Shown one piece after another: positions 7,559-13,750 of a DNA stretch of 16,922 nucleotides. How positions within the stretch are numbered: the first letter of the stretch is position 1; the number at the start of each line of letters is the position of its first letter. The stretch is from positions 1 through 16,922 of the forward strand of contig CANJOX010000024.1 of assembly GCA_947475795.1 (NCBI GenBank), given 5' to 3'. The stretch is from Gemmatimonadota bacterium (GTDB lineage Bacteria; Gemmatimonadota; Gemmatimonadetes; Gemmatimonadales; Gemmatimonadaceae). The translations under genes were made by a program, and so were the position numbers. The notes beneath the pieces are model-generated. The model had not been told where the DNA came from. It searched no databases and worked only from the letters and a program-made list of their open reading frames with translations.

Positions 7559-7735
7559 AATCTGACAGGAGACGATCGCGGCGGCCACGGCGCGACACGG
7601 TCGCCACGCATCACGTGGTACCCGACCGGATCGGTTAGGTTGCAGCAGTCGGCGGGCATTCCCCGCGAAGAACCACCAGAGACCGGATGAGGGCGGATGT
7701 CGCGGGCTTTTCTCAGAGATGATGCGGAAGGCGAA

Positions 7736-7969
7736 ATGCCGCGCCGCAATTACAACCTCCCCGATCGCAGCGACCCCGGCTACGATCGCGCCTGCGCCCG
7801 CGCACTGCTGGAAGCCGCGCGGGTGAACGAAACGCAGCTCGCCGAACGCGCCACCGGGTACTACTGGGGCGAACCGCTGCTCAAGCCGTACGTCGAGGCC
7901 ATGCGCCTCGAGGCGGAACAGCAGGGGGACGACCGGGCCGAGCAGCTCGCGCGCCGCTTCCTCGCGTAA
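7736..7969 (+). CDS. Small protein of unknown function, 77 residues
   Basis: I do not recognise this protein. The product is hydrophilic and mostly helical-looking, with a short N-terminal basic segment MPRRNYNLPDRSDPGYDRAC and a helix rich in Ala/Glu/Arg (about 19-40), then GYYWGEPLLKPYVEAMRLEAEQ (aromatic and acidic) and a charged end, RAEQLARRFLA. It has no signal peptide or membrane segment, so it is probably cytoplasmic. The ATG at 7736 has GGAAGG about 4 bases upstream, a good Shine-Dalgarno match; an in-frame ATG at 7697 would add 13 residues. It ends 21 bp from a convergent gene, and the frame keeps the codon bias of its neighbours, which supports it being real. Confidence 0.65.
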   Translation: MPRRNYNLPDRSDPGYDRACARALLEAARVNETQLAERATGYYWGEPLLKPYVEAMRLEAEQQGDDRAEQLARRFLA

Positions 7970-7990
7970 CGGCCCGGCGCCCCCGCCGCC

Positions 7991-8470
7991 TTACGCCTTC
8001 GCCGCTGCGGCCGCCAGCTGGGCCTGCATGCGCTTGCGGAACCGCTCGGCAATCATGCGTCCCATCTCCGTTTCCTTCGCCACCCACTCGGCGTTGCGGA
8101 ACCCGATCGGGCTGACCTGCGCGCGATACTCGTCCAGCCACGGCTCGATGCGCGAATACAGCAGCAGCCCTTCGCCGTTGCTCTCGAGCATGAAGTCGGC
8201 ATGCATCACGCCGTGCCGCGCCATCGCGTACGTCATTTCCCAGTAGCTCGAGCACTGGCGGAACGCCGCGTTGGCCGGATGGTCCCCCTTCGTGATGGCG
8301 AGCACGTCCGCAAAACTCGTGGGATGAAACGTCGAGATGACGAGCGTGCGCGAGGCACGCATCAGGTCTTCACGGCGCAGCTCGTACAGCCGGAGCACGA
8401 GCTCGGCATCATGATGGTCGGGATATTCCTTGAGAGGCACGAAAGACTCGGCAGTGGGGGGAATGGGCAC
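7991..8470 (-). CDS. Conserved-looking protein of unknown function, 159 residues
   Basis: The product has 159 residues from a GTG at 8470 (an internal GTG at 8440 is possible). It is a soluble, mainly helical protein without signal peptide. Notable segments are DAELVLRLYELRREDLMRAS (21-40), WEMTYAMARHGVMHADFML (77-95) and GLLLYSRIEPWLDEYR (101-116), with an Ala/Lys tail. From memory this resembles a group of uncharacterised proteins in Acidobacteriota and Gemmatimonadota that begin with a YDAELVLKLYELRRE-type segment, but I know no function and assign no family name. It is convergent with the small 77-residue gene and divergent from the acetyltransferase gene, 103 bp away. Confidence 0.75.
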   Translation of the reverse strand: MPIPPTAESFVPLKEYPDHHDAELVLRLYELRREDLMRASRTLVISTFHPTSFADVLAITKGDHPANAAFRQCSSYWEMTYAMARHGVMHADFMLESNGEGLLLYSRIEPWLDEYRAQVSPIGFRNAEWVAKETEMGRMIAERFRKRMQAQLAAAAAKA

Positions 8471-8561
8471 GCGGCGTGCCGGTGGTCAGCGCACGCTCGC
8501 CGGGCGGAGTATTGTCCGCCCCGACGCCCTTGGCAACCACGCGGCGGGGGAGCGCGCGGCG

Positions 8562-8567
8562 TACATT
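8562..8567 (+). promoter_or_regulatory. Candidate -10 element (TACATT) for the acetyltransferase gene
   Basis: TACATT ends 6 bases before the ATG at 8574, and no Shine-Dalgarno sequence is present, which is compatible with a leaderless transcript. A TTGGCA at 8530-8535 is 26 bases away, too far for a normal -35 spacing. Confidence 0.25.
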
Positions 8568-8573
8568 CTCGCC

Positions 8574-9119
8574 ATGCCACATTCCGTGTCGCCCGACGCG
8601 CCCGTGTTGCTGCGCCCCCCACGTCCCGGCGACTTCGGCTGGGTGGTGCACCGGCACGGTGTCCTCTACGCCCGCGAGTACGGCTTCGACAGCCGCTTCG
8701 AGGCCCTCGTGGCACGCGTGATCGCCGATTTCCTGCGCGATTACGACGCCACGCGAGAGCGCGCATGGATCGCCGAACGCGACGGCGAGATCATCGGCTC
8801 GGTGTTTCTGGCGAGCGCCGACCTGACCACCGCCAAGCTGCGTCTGCTGTATGTCGAACCCACGGCGCGTGGCCTGGGCGTCGGCACAGCGCTGGTCCGC
8901 GCCTGTATCGCCGCCGCACGGGAGATGGGCTACACGCGCCTGGTGCTGTGGACCAACGCCGTGCTCACGGCGGCGCGCGCCATTTATGTGGCCGAGGGGT
9001 TCCGCCTCACCGGGACGGAGCCGCACGCGCTGTTCGGACCGGAGCAGCTGGGCGAGACGTGGGAGCTGCGGCTTACGGAGGCCGTCCCCGATCGCCCCCC
9101 GATCGCATCACCGGCGTAG
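8574..9119 (+). CDS. GNAT-family N-acetyltransferase
   Basis: This 181-residue cytoplasmic enzyme is expected to transfer an acetyl group from acetyl-CoA to an amine. Motif A is clear: LRLLYVEPTARGLGVGTALV at 89-108, where the R-G-x-G-x-G/A loop (99-104) binds the pyrophosphate of CoA. The strand TRLVLWTNAV and then ARAIYVAEGFRLTG (135-148) form the usual C-terminal motif. The N-terminal LRPPRPGDFGWVVHRHGVLY (13-32) and FEALVARVIADFL (42-54) match the acetyltransferase half of MarR-GNAT two-domain regulators. Here the MarR half is missing and the gene starts directly at the GNAT domain. The substrate is unknown. It is convergent with the next gene, only 10 bp apart, and divergent from the 159-residue gene. 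Confidence 0.88.
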   Translation: MPHSVSPDAPVLLRPPRPGDFGWVVHRHGVLYAREYGFDSRFEALVARVIADFLRDYDATRERAWIAERDGEIIGSVFLASADLTTAKLRLLYVEPTARGLGVGTALVRACIAAAREMGYTRLVLWTNAVLTAARAIYVAEGFRLTGTEPHALFGPEQLGETWELRLTEAVPDRPPIASPA

Positions 9120-9129
9120 CCCGCCCGCC

Positions 9130-9807
9130 TTACCCCCGCAGCATCCCGTCGTCCCGTCGGGTGTCGTCCCGTCGGGTGTCGTCCCGTCGGGTGTCGTCCC
9201 GACGGCTGTCGAGCGGTGGCACGACATAGGGCTCCCACTGCTGCACCGTCGCGCGCAGACGCCAACAGGCGTGATCGGCCGCGTCGGCTGTGGGGTCGGG
9301 GTCGAGGGTGGTGGAGAGGACCGTGAAGCCGGGGAGCGCGGCCACCTTACCGGTCGGCAGACGCTTGTGCCACGTGCCGTCGTGCAGCGGGACGTCGTCG
9401 GTGTAGCGGCCGTCGGAGGCGCGCCCGAAGACCCGCATGGGATCCAGCCGCGCGCTGGCCCCGCCGGCACGGCGATCGACACTGATCGCCGACAGCCAGA
9501 GCCGGCCGGCGTACTCGAGGGCCACCCCGAACTGCAGCTGGCGGGTCATCTCGCGCGTCGCCATCAGCCGCGCGAAGAACCCCGACGGCACCGGTCGGCG
9601 GCGTGACTCGAGCACCACCGGGGCCGTGAGCTGGACGGTGCCATCGGCGTCGGTGATCAGCGCGATCCCGGCGGTGGGCGCCTGCCAGTCGCCGACGGTG
9701 CCGAGGACGACGCGGATCGGGACGCCGGCGGCGGGCGACTTGTCGGGGTGCAGGACCGTCAACTGCACGTCGAGGCGCACCGGGCGCGTCGTGGGAATCT
9801 GATTCAC
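9130..9807 (-). CDS. Protein of unknown function with an Ig/CnaB-like N-terminal segment and TRRDD repeats
   Basis: The product has 225 residues from a GTG at 9807. No signal peptide is visible. Residues about 10-65 (RLDVQLTVLHP...AAGVPIRVVLG...ITDADGTVQLTAP) have the pattern of a small beta-sandwich such as CnaB, transthyretin-like or carboxypeptidase-regulatory domains, in which a loop aspartate-Gly pair sits between strands. Residues 85-195 are also predicted beta-rich, by eye. The C-terminus carries four copies of (T/S)RRDD at 201-220, from a 15-bp tandem repeat. No function can be assigned. The GTG is preferred because the upstream sequence in the same frame, running on to 10197, is the antisense shadow of the neighbouring transporter gene. 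A TATCTT hexamer lies 5 bases before the GTG. Confidence 0.65.
   Translation of the reverse strand: MNQIPTTRPVRLDVQLTVLHPDKSPAAGVPIRVVLGTVGDWQAPTAGIALITDADGTVQLTAPVVLESRRRPVPSGFFARLMATREMTRQLQFGVALEYAGRLWLSAISVDRRAGGASARLDPMRVFGRASDGRYTDDVPLHDGTWHKRLPTGKVAALPGFTVLSTTLDPDPTADAADHACWRLRATVQQWEPYVVPPLDSRRDDTRRDDTRRDDTRRDDGMLRG
9148..9207. repeat. 15-bp tandem repeat (four copies) in the 3' end of the 225-residue gene
   Basis: The unit GTCGTCCCGTCGGGT is repeated exactly at 9148-9162, 9163-9177 and 9178-9192, and with two changes at 9193-9207. The period is a multiple of three, so copy-number change would keep the frame. On the minus strand it encodes (T/S)RRDD. Confidence 0.95.
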
Positions 9808-9809
9808 AT

Positions 9810-9856
9810 CGCAAGATACTTGGGCGCCGAAATGCTCCCGCGCACGATAACTTGCG
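9810..9856. promoter_or_regulatory. Divergent promoter region with mirrored TAnCTTGCG elements
   Basis: The 80-bp gap between divergent genes holds TATCTTGCG on the minus strand (9818-9810) and TAACTTGCG on the plus strand (9848-9856), differing at one position. The first ends just before the GTG of the 225-residue gene; the second is 31 bases before the ATG of the transporter gene. Because they face each other they also form an inverted repeat (CGCAAG...CTTGCG). They could be two -10 elements or one operator. There is no clear -35 element. Confidence 0.4.
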
Positions 9857-9887
9857 CCGGCGTGCTCGTCCCTGACCGCCTCTCTCC

Positions 9888-11459
9888 ATGAACCGAACCC
9901 CCATGCGGATGCTGTTGCTGGCCGCGCTCGGCCTCGTGGCCGGGTCGTGCAGCGGATCGCCTCCCGCGGTGCCCAGCGGCCGTGTGTCGGCGACGGCAAC
10001 ACCGCCGGCCGGGTTGCCGCCCCTGCGCTGGGGCGGCGATGCCGAGGGAGGGGCGCCGTTCGTGGAGGCCGACGCGGCCGATCCGGCGCGCGTGCGCGGC
10101 TTCGATGTAGAGATCGCGGCCATGATCGCGCAGGGGTTGGGCCGCACCCCACAGTTCGTGCAGGTGGCGTGGGCCTCGATCGAACCGTCGGTGGCACGCG
10201 GTGACGTCGCCATCGGGATGTCGGGGCTCGAGGACCGGCCGGCGCTGCACGCGCGCTTCGCCGTGTCGCTCCCGTACTACGAATTCCGCGAAGTCCTGGC
10301 GGTCCGCGCCACCGACAGCGCCCGCGTGCACACCCTGACCGATCTGCGTGGCCGGCGGGTGGCTACCCTCGGCGCCACGATGGCGTGGGACATGCTGCTG
10401 GACGCGCAACGCACGCACGGCGTGGTGCCGGTGTCGTACGACGACGACGTGCACCCCTACAGCGATCTCGTGAGCGGCCGCGTGGACGCGGTGCTGCTGG
10501 ACCACGTGCTGGCCGAACGGTCGCTGCGCCGCATCGGCGGCTTCGTGATCCAGCCCGCACCGCTGGCGCGTGGACACTACGTGGCGGTGATGGCCGCCGG
10601 TGATACGGCGCGGCGCGACAGCGTCAACGCCACCCTGCGCGCGCGCATGCGCGACGGGTCGCTGGAGCGCGTCTTCCGCACGTGGAACGTGTGGGACGCG
10701 CAGCAGGCGCAGTATCAACAGCGGCTGCTGGCCGACGCCCCCGCGCCATCCGGCACCCCGACGGCCACCCCGACGGCCACCCCGACGGCCACCCCGACGG
10801 CGGTACCGATACCCACCGCCGCCGCCTCGATGGCGACGTACCTCCCCGCGCTGCTGCGCGCCGCCGCGATCACGCTGCTGCTGTCGCTGCTCGCGATGGC
10901 GCTCGCCGTCACGATGGGCATCCTGGTGGCGGCCGGACGCGTGTACGGCGCGCGACCGGTGCGGCTGCTGCTCACGGTGTACGTCGAAGTCATCCGCGGC
11001 ACCCCGGTGCTGCTGCAGCTGTTCGTGCTGTACTACGGGCTGTCAGACGTCGTGCGGCTGCCGGCGTTCGCGGCCGCCGTGATCGGCCTCGGCCTCAACT
11101 ACGCCGCCTACGAATCGGAGATTTATCGCGCTGCTCTCGAGGCGATCCCGGTGCTGCAACTCGAAGCGGCGCGCACCCTCGGGCTCTCGGAGCTGCAGAT
11201 TCTGCGGCTGGTGCGCGGTCCACAGGCGCTGCGACTCGCGCTCGCGCCGATGACCAACGATTTCGTCGCACTCCTCAAGGATTCCTCTCTGGTGTCGGTG
11301 ATCACGGTGGTCGAACTCACCAAGCAGACCGCGATCTACGCCACCAACGCCGGCAGCTGGGCCGTTCCCGGGGCGCTCTGTGCCCTCGTGTACCTTGCCA
11401 TGTCGCTGCCGCTCTCGCACATGGCGCAGCGGCTCGAACGGCGCTGGCGGGTGGCGTGA
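9888..11459 (+). CDS. Polar-amino-acid-type ABC importer: lipoprotein binding domain fused to permease
   Basis: This is a 523-residue fusion. A lipoprotein signal with lipobox VAGSC (C21) starts it. Residues about 45-270 are a type-3 extracellular solute-binding domain: GFDVEIAAMIAQGLG (71-85), then GMSGLEDRPALHARFAVSLPYY, where R117 is at the position of the arginine that binds the ligand carboxylate in this family. A Pro/Thr linker (289-310) leads to a HisM/GlnP-like permease (about 314-523) with the EAA loop EAARTLGLSELQILRLVRGP (426-445) and LLKDSSLVSVI (462-472). The domain order SBP then permease is known in some amino-acid importers. The ATPase gene follows after 5 bp. It would import an amino acid or similar small polar solute from the periplasm. 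A second ATG at 9903 is a possible start. Confidence 0.9.
   Translation: MNRTPMRMLLLAALGLVAGSCSGSPPAVPSGRVSATATPPAGLPPLRWGGDAEGGAPFVEADAADPARVRGFDVEIAAMIAQGLGRTPQFVQVAWASIEPSVARGDVAIGMSGLEDRPALHARFAVSLPYYEFREVLAVRATDSARVHTLTDLRGRRVATLGATMAWDMLLDAQRTHGVVPVSYDDDVHPYSDLVSGRVDAVLLDHVLAERSLRRIGGFVIQPAPLARGHYVAVMAAGDTARRDSVNATLRARMRDGSLERVFRTWNVWDAQQAQYQQRLLADAPAPSGTPTATPTATPTATPTAVPIPTAAASMATYLPALLRAAAITLLLSLLAMALAVTMGILVAAGRVYGARPVRLLLTVYVEVIRGTPVLLQLFVLYYGLSDVVRLPAFAAAVIGLGLNYAAYESEIYRAALEAIPVLQLEAARTLGLSELQILRLVRGPQALRLALAPMTNDFVALLKDSSLVSVITVVELTKQTAIYATNAGSWAVPGALCALVYLAMSLPLSHMAQRLERRWRVA
10755..10802. repeat. 12-bp tandem repeat encoding the Pro/Thr interdomain linker
   Basis: The unit ACCCCGACGGCC is repeated at 10755-10766, 10767-10778, 10779-10790 and, with the last base changed, 10791-10802. 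It encodes TPTA repeats at residues 290-305 of the binding-protein-permease fusion. The period keeps the frame, so linker length could vary between strains. Confidence 0.95.
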
Positions 11460-11464
11460 GCCGG

Positions 11465-12172
11465 ATGACCACAACCGCCCTGCGCATCCGCGCGCTGGAG
11501 GCCGTCCGCGGCACACACCCGGTGCTACGCGGCGTCGACCTCGATGTCGCCGCCGGTGAGGTGTGCGCGCTCATGGGCGTCTCCGGCGCCGGCAAGAGCA
11601 CCGTGCTGCGCGTCATCGCGGCGCTGCAACCGTTTTCCGCCGGCACCGTGGCCATCGGCGACGTGCACCTCGCCCCGGGGCCGCTTCCCCCGGAATCACG
11701 GCTGCGCACCCTGCGGCGCCGGGTCGGCGTGGTGTTTCAGAGCCACGCCCTCTTCGAGCACCTCACGGCCCTCGAAAACGTCATGCTCGCACCGGTGCAC
11801 GCGCTGGGTGTCTCACGCACCGACGCGCTGGCCACCGCCACCCGCCTGCTCGAGTCGCTCGGCGTCTCGGCGCGGGCCAACGCCTATCCGAAGCAACTGT
11901 CCGGCGGCGAGGCACAGCGCGTCGCCATCGCGCGCGCCCTCGCCCCCGATCCGCAGCTCTTGCTCATGGACGAACCCACCTCCGCCCTCGATCCGGCGCG
12001 GCGCACCGCCCTCGCCGAATCGCTGCGCGCGCTGGCCGCGCAGGGGCGTGGATTGCTCGTCGTCACGCACGATGTCGACTTCGCCCGCGCCGTCGCCGAC
12101 ACGGTGGTCGAACTCTCGCAGGGTGCGATGGCCCGTCGGGGACCGGCCGCGCAACTGCTCCCGTCGCCATGA
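11465..12172 (+). CDS. ABC importer ATP-binding subunit (polar amino acid type)
   Basis: This 235-residue ATPase is the energy-coupling partner of the fused binding protein-permease encoded 5 bp upstream. All motifs are present: Walker A GVSGAGKST (38-46), Q-loop Q92 in VVFQSHALFEHLTALENV, signature LSGGEAQRVAIARAL (145-159), Walker B LLLMDEP (165-171), the D-loop SALD and H-loop H202. The pattern FQ-x-x-x-LF-x-HLT-x-x-x-N is typical of GlnQ/HisP-like ATPases. The protein is slightly short but complete. Its stop codon overlaps the start of the next gene as ATGA, which suggests translational coupling of a third, non-transporter protein to the importer. Confidence 0.93.
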   Translation: MTTTALRIRALEAVRGTHPVLRGVDLDVAAGEVCALMGVSGAGKSTVLRVIAALQPFSAGTVAIGDVHLAPGPLPPESRLRTLRRRVGVVFQSHALFEHLTALENVMLAPVHALGVSRTDALATATRLLESLGVSARANAYPKQLSGGEAQRVAIARALAPDPQLLLMDEPTSALDPARRTALAESLRALAAQGRGLLVVTHDVDFARAVADTVVELSQGAMARRGPAAQLLPSP

Positions 12173-13680
12173 CCCCGCGAGCCCCAGTGCGCGTCCGCAC
12201 GCTGCGCCGACACCCGCTGCGCCGCGCCCTGCGCGTGGCCCTGGCCCTGCCGGTGGTGCTACTCGGCGCCCTGCTGCCGGCGCAGGGCGCGCCGGCCCGC
12301 GGCCAGTCCATCGTATACGGCGTCGTGTTCGACAGCGTGGCCGGCCGGCCCCTCCCGCGGGCCATGGTCCAGCTGGTGTCAGCCGACACCGGCGCGGAGG
12401 AGGGGCGGACGGTCGTGGCCGACACGGCTGGGCGCTTTGCCTTTGAGGCGCTCCCAGCCGGGCGCTACACGATCGGCTTCTTCCACCCCCTGCTCGATTC
12501 GCTGGGACTCGAGCCCCCGCTGCGCGCCGTCTCCGCCGCTGCCACCGGGGCCGTGCGGGCGGATCTCGCCATTCCGTCCCCCCGCACCATCCGCACCGCC
12601 ATCTGCGGCGCGCCCACGGCACAAGGGTCGGGAGCGGTGGTCATGGGCACGATCCGCGAGGCCGGCACCCGCGCGTCGGCGGCCGGCGTGACCGTGGTGG
12701 CCGAGTGGCTCGAACTCTCGTTCGGGAGCGGTGGCATGAACCGGCGGACGCCGCGCCGGGTCACCACCACGCGCGACGGGGGATGGTTTGCGATCTGCCA
12801 CGTGCCCAGCCCGGGATCCCTCACCCTCATGGCGAGTCGCGGTGCCGACAGCACGGCCATCGTCCAGGCTCACGTGCCCGCCACCGGCTTCCTGCGGCGC
12901 GAGCTCTATCTCGGCGCGGCACAGGTGGTCATGGCGGCCGCCTCGCGCGACAGCACCAGCCCTGACAGCACACGCGACCGCGCGAGCGGACCCACCGCGA
13001 CCCCGGGGCGTCGCGTGTACCTCGGCGACGGCCGCGTCCAGGGGGTGGTGCTCGCCGCGGGCACGGCGCGCCCGCTCGCCGGGGCGCAGATCCGCATCGT
13101 CGACGGCCCGCAGACCCGCACGAACACGCGCGGCGAGTGGACCATCGCCAACGCGCCCACCGGCACGCGCCTGCTCGAAGTACGCGCCGTGGGCTACTAC
13201 CCCGAACGGCGGGCGCTGGACGTGATCGACAGCGCCCCGCCGGTGCGGACCGCCCTCGCCACATTCCAGTCGGTGCTCGACACCATGAAGGTCAGCGCGG
13301 ACCGCACCGTGAACACCAACCTGGTCGGCTTTCAGGAGCGACGGCGCGCCGGCGTGGGGCGCTTCCTCACCCCCAGCGATGTGGCCGCGCGGATGCCGAT
13401 GGCCACCTCGGAGCTGTTCCGCTCCGTCCCTGGCCTCTTCCTCGACCGCACCATGGACATCGACGAGAAGATCATGATGCGCGGCATTTTCGAGGAGCGC
13501 TGTGAACCGGCCGTGTACCTCAACGGCGGCTGGTTGAACGGCGTCACGGCCATGGAGATCGATGGCTACGTGCGCCCCGCCGATATCGCCGGCATCGAGG
13601 TGTATGCCGCCGGGCAGGTGCCGGCGCAGTTCCAGCCGGGGTTGACCGGCTGCGGCAGCATCGTGTTCTGGACGAAGTAG
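12169..13680 (+). CDS. Exported protein with carboxypeptidase-regulatory-like repeats and a C-terminal TonB-plug-like domain
   Basis: The product has 503 residues. A basic N-terminus and hydrophobic core (about 21-45, ending APARGQ) form a signal peptide. Three beta-sandwich segments resembling CarboxypepD_reg repeats follow: about 47-135 (VYGVVFDSVAGRPLPRAMVQ), 155-248 (VVMGTIREAGTRASAAGVTV) and 287-365 (GRVQGVVLAAGTARPLAGAQ). Each has the GxV-D-x-x-x-G-x-P-L-x-x-A/G-V opening and a D/N-x-x-G-x-(F/W) turn. Residues about 397-503 look like a TonB-dependent receptor plug: TSELFRSVPGLFLD, AVYLNGGWLNG, IAGIEVYAAGQVPAQF, with cysteines C445 and C495 that could pair. The protein stops here, with no beta-barrel. 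It overlaps the importer ATPase gene by 4 bases, so it is probably part of that operon. Function unknown; it may bind a ligand or a barrel partner at the outer membrane. Confidence 0.85.
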   Translation: MTPRAPVRVRTLRRHPLRRALRVALALPVVLLGALLPAQGAPARGQSIVYGVVFDSVAGRPLPRAMVQLVSADTGAEEGRTVVADTAGRFAFEALPAGRYTIGFFHPLLDSLGLEPPLRAVSAAATGAVRADLAIPSPRTIRTAICGAPTAQGSGAVVMGTIREAGTRASAAGVTVVAEWLELSFGSGGMNRRTPRRVTTTRDGGWFAICHVPSPGSLTLMASRGADSTAIVQAHVPATGFLRRELYLGAAQVVMAAASRDSTSPDSTRDRASGPTATPGRRVYLGDGRVQGVVLAAGTARPLAGAQIRIVDGPQTRTNTRGEWTIANAPTGTRLLEVRAVGYYPERRALDVIDSAPPVRTALATFQSVLDTMKVSADRTVNTNLVGFQERRRAGVGRFLTPSDVAARMPMATSELFRSVPGLFLDRTMDIDEKIMMRGIFEERCEPAVYLNGGWLNGVTAMEIDGYVRPADIAGIEVYAAGQVPAQFQPGLTGCGSIVFWTK

Positions 13681-13750
13681 ACCACCCGCGGCGATTCCGT
13701 GACACGCAGGACTGGTGTCAACGCGCCATTGGTCGCACCGTATACCCATC

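Noticed and set aside
9130..10197. Extension of the 225-residue gene upstream to 10197
   Set aside because: The added N-terminal region is antisense to the importer gene and is Arg/Pro-rich without structure; the GTG at 9807 follows a promoter-like hexamer.
13741..13746. TATACC just before the DUF5916 start as a -10 element
   Set aside because: It is only 4 bases from the ATG, does not match the TAnCTT form seen elsewhere and has no -35 partner; the gene may be transcribed from upstream.
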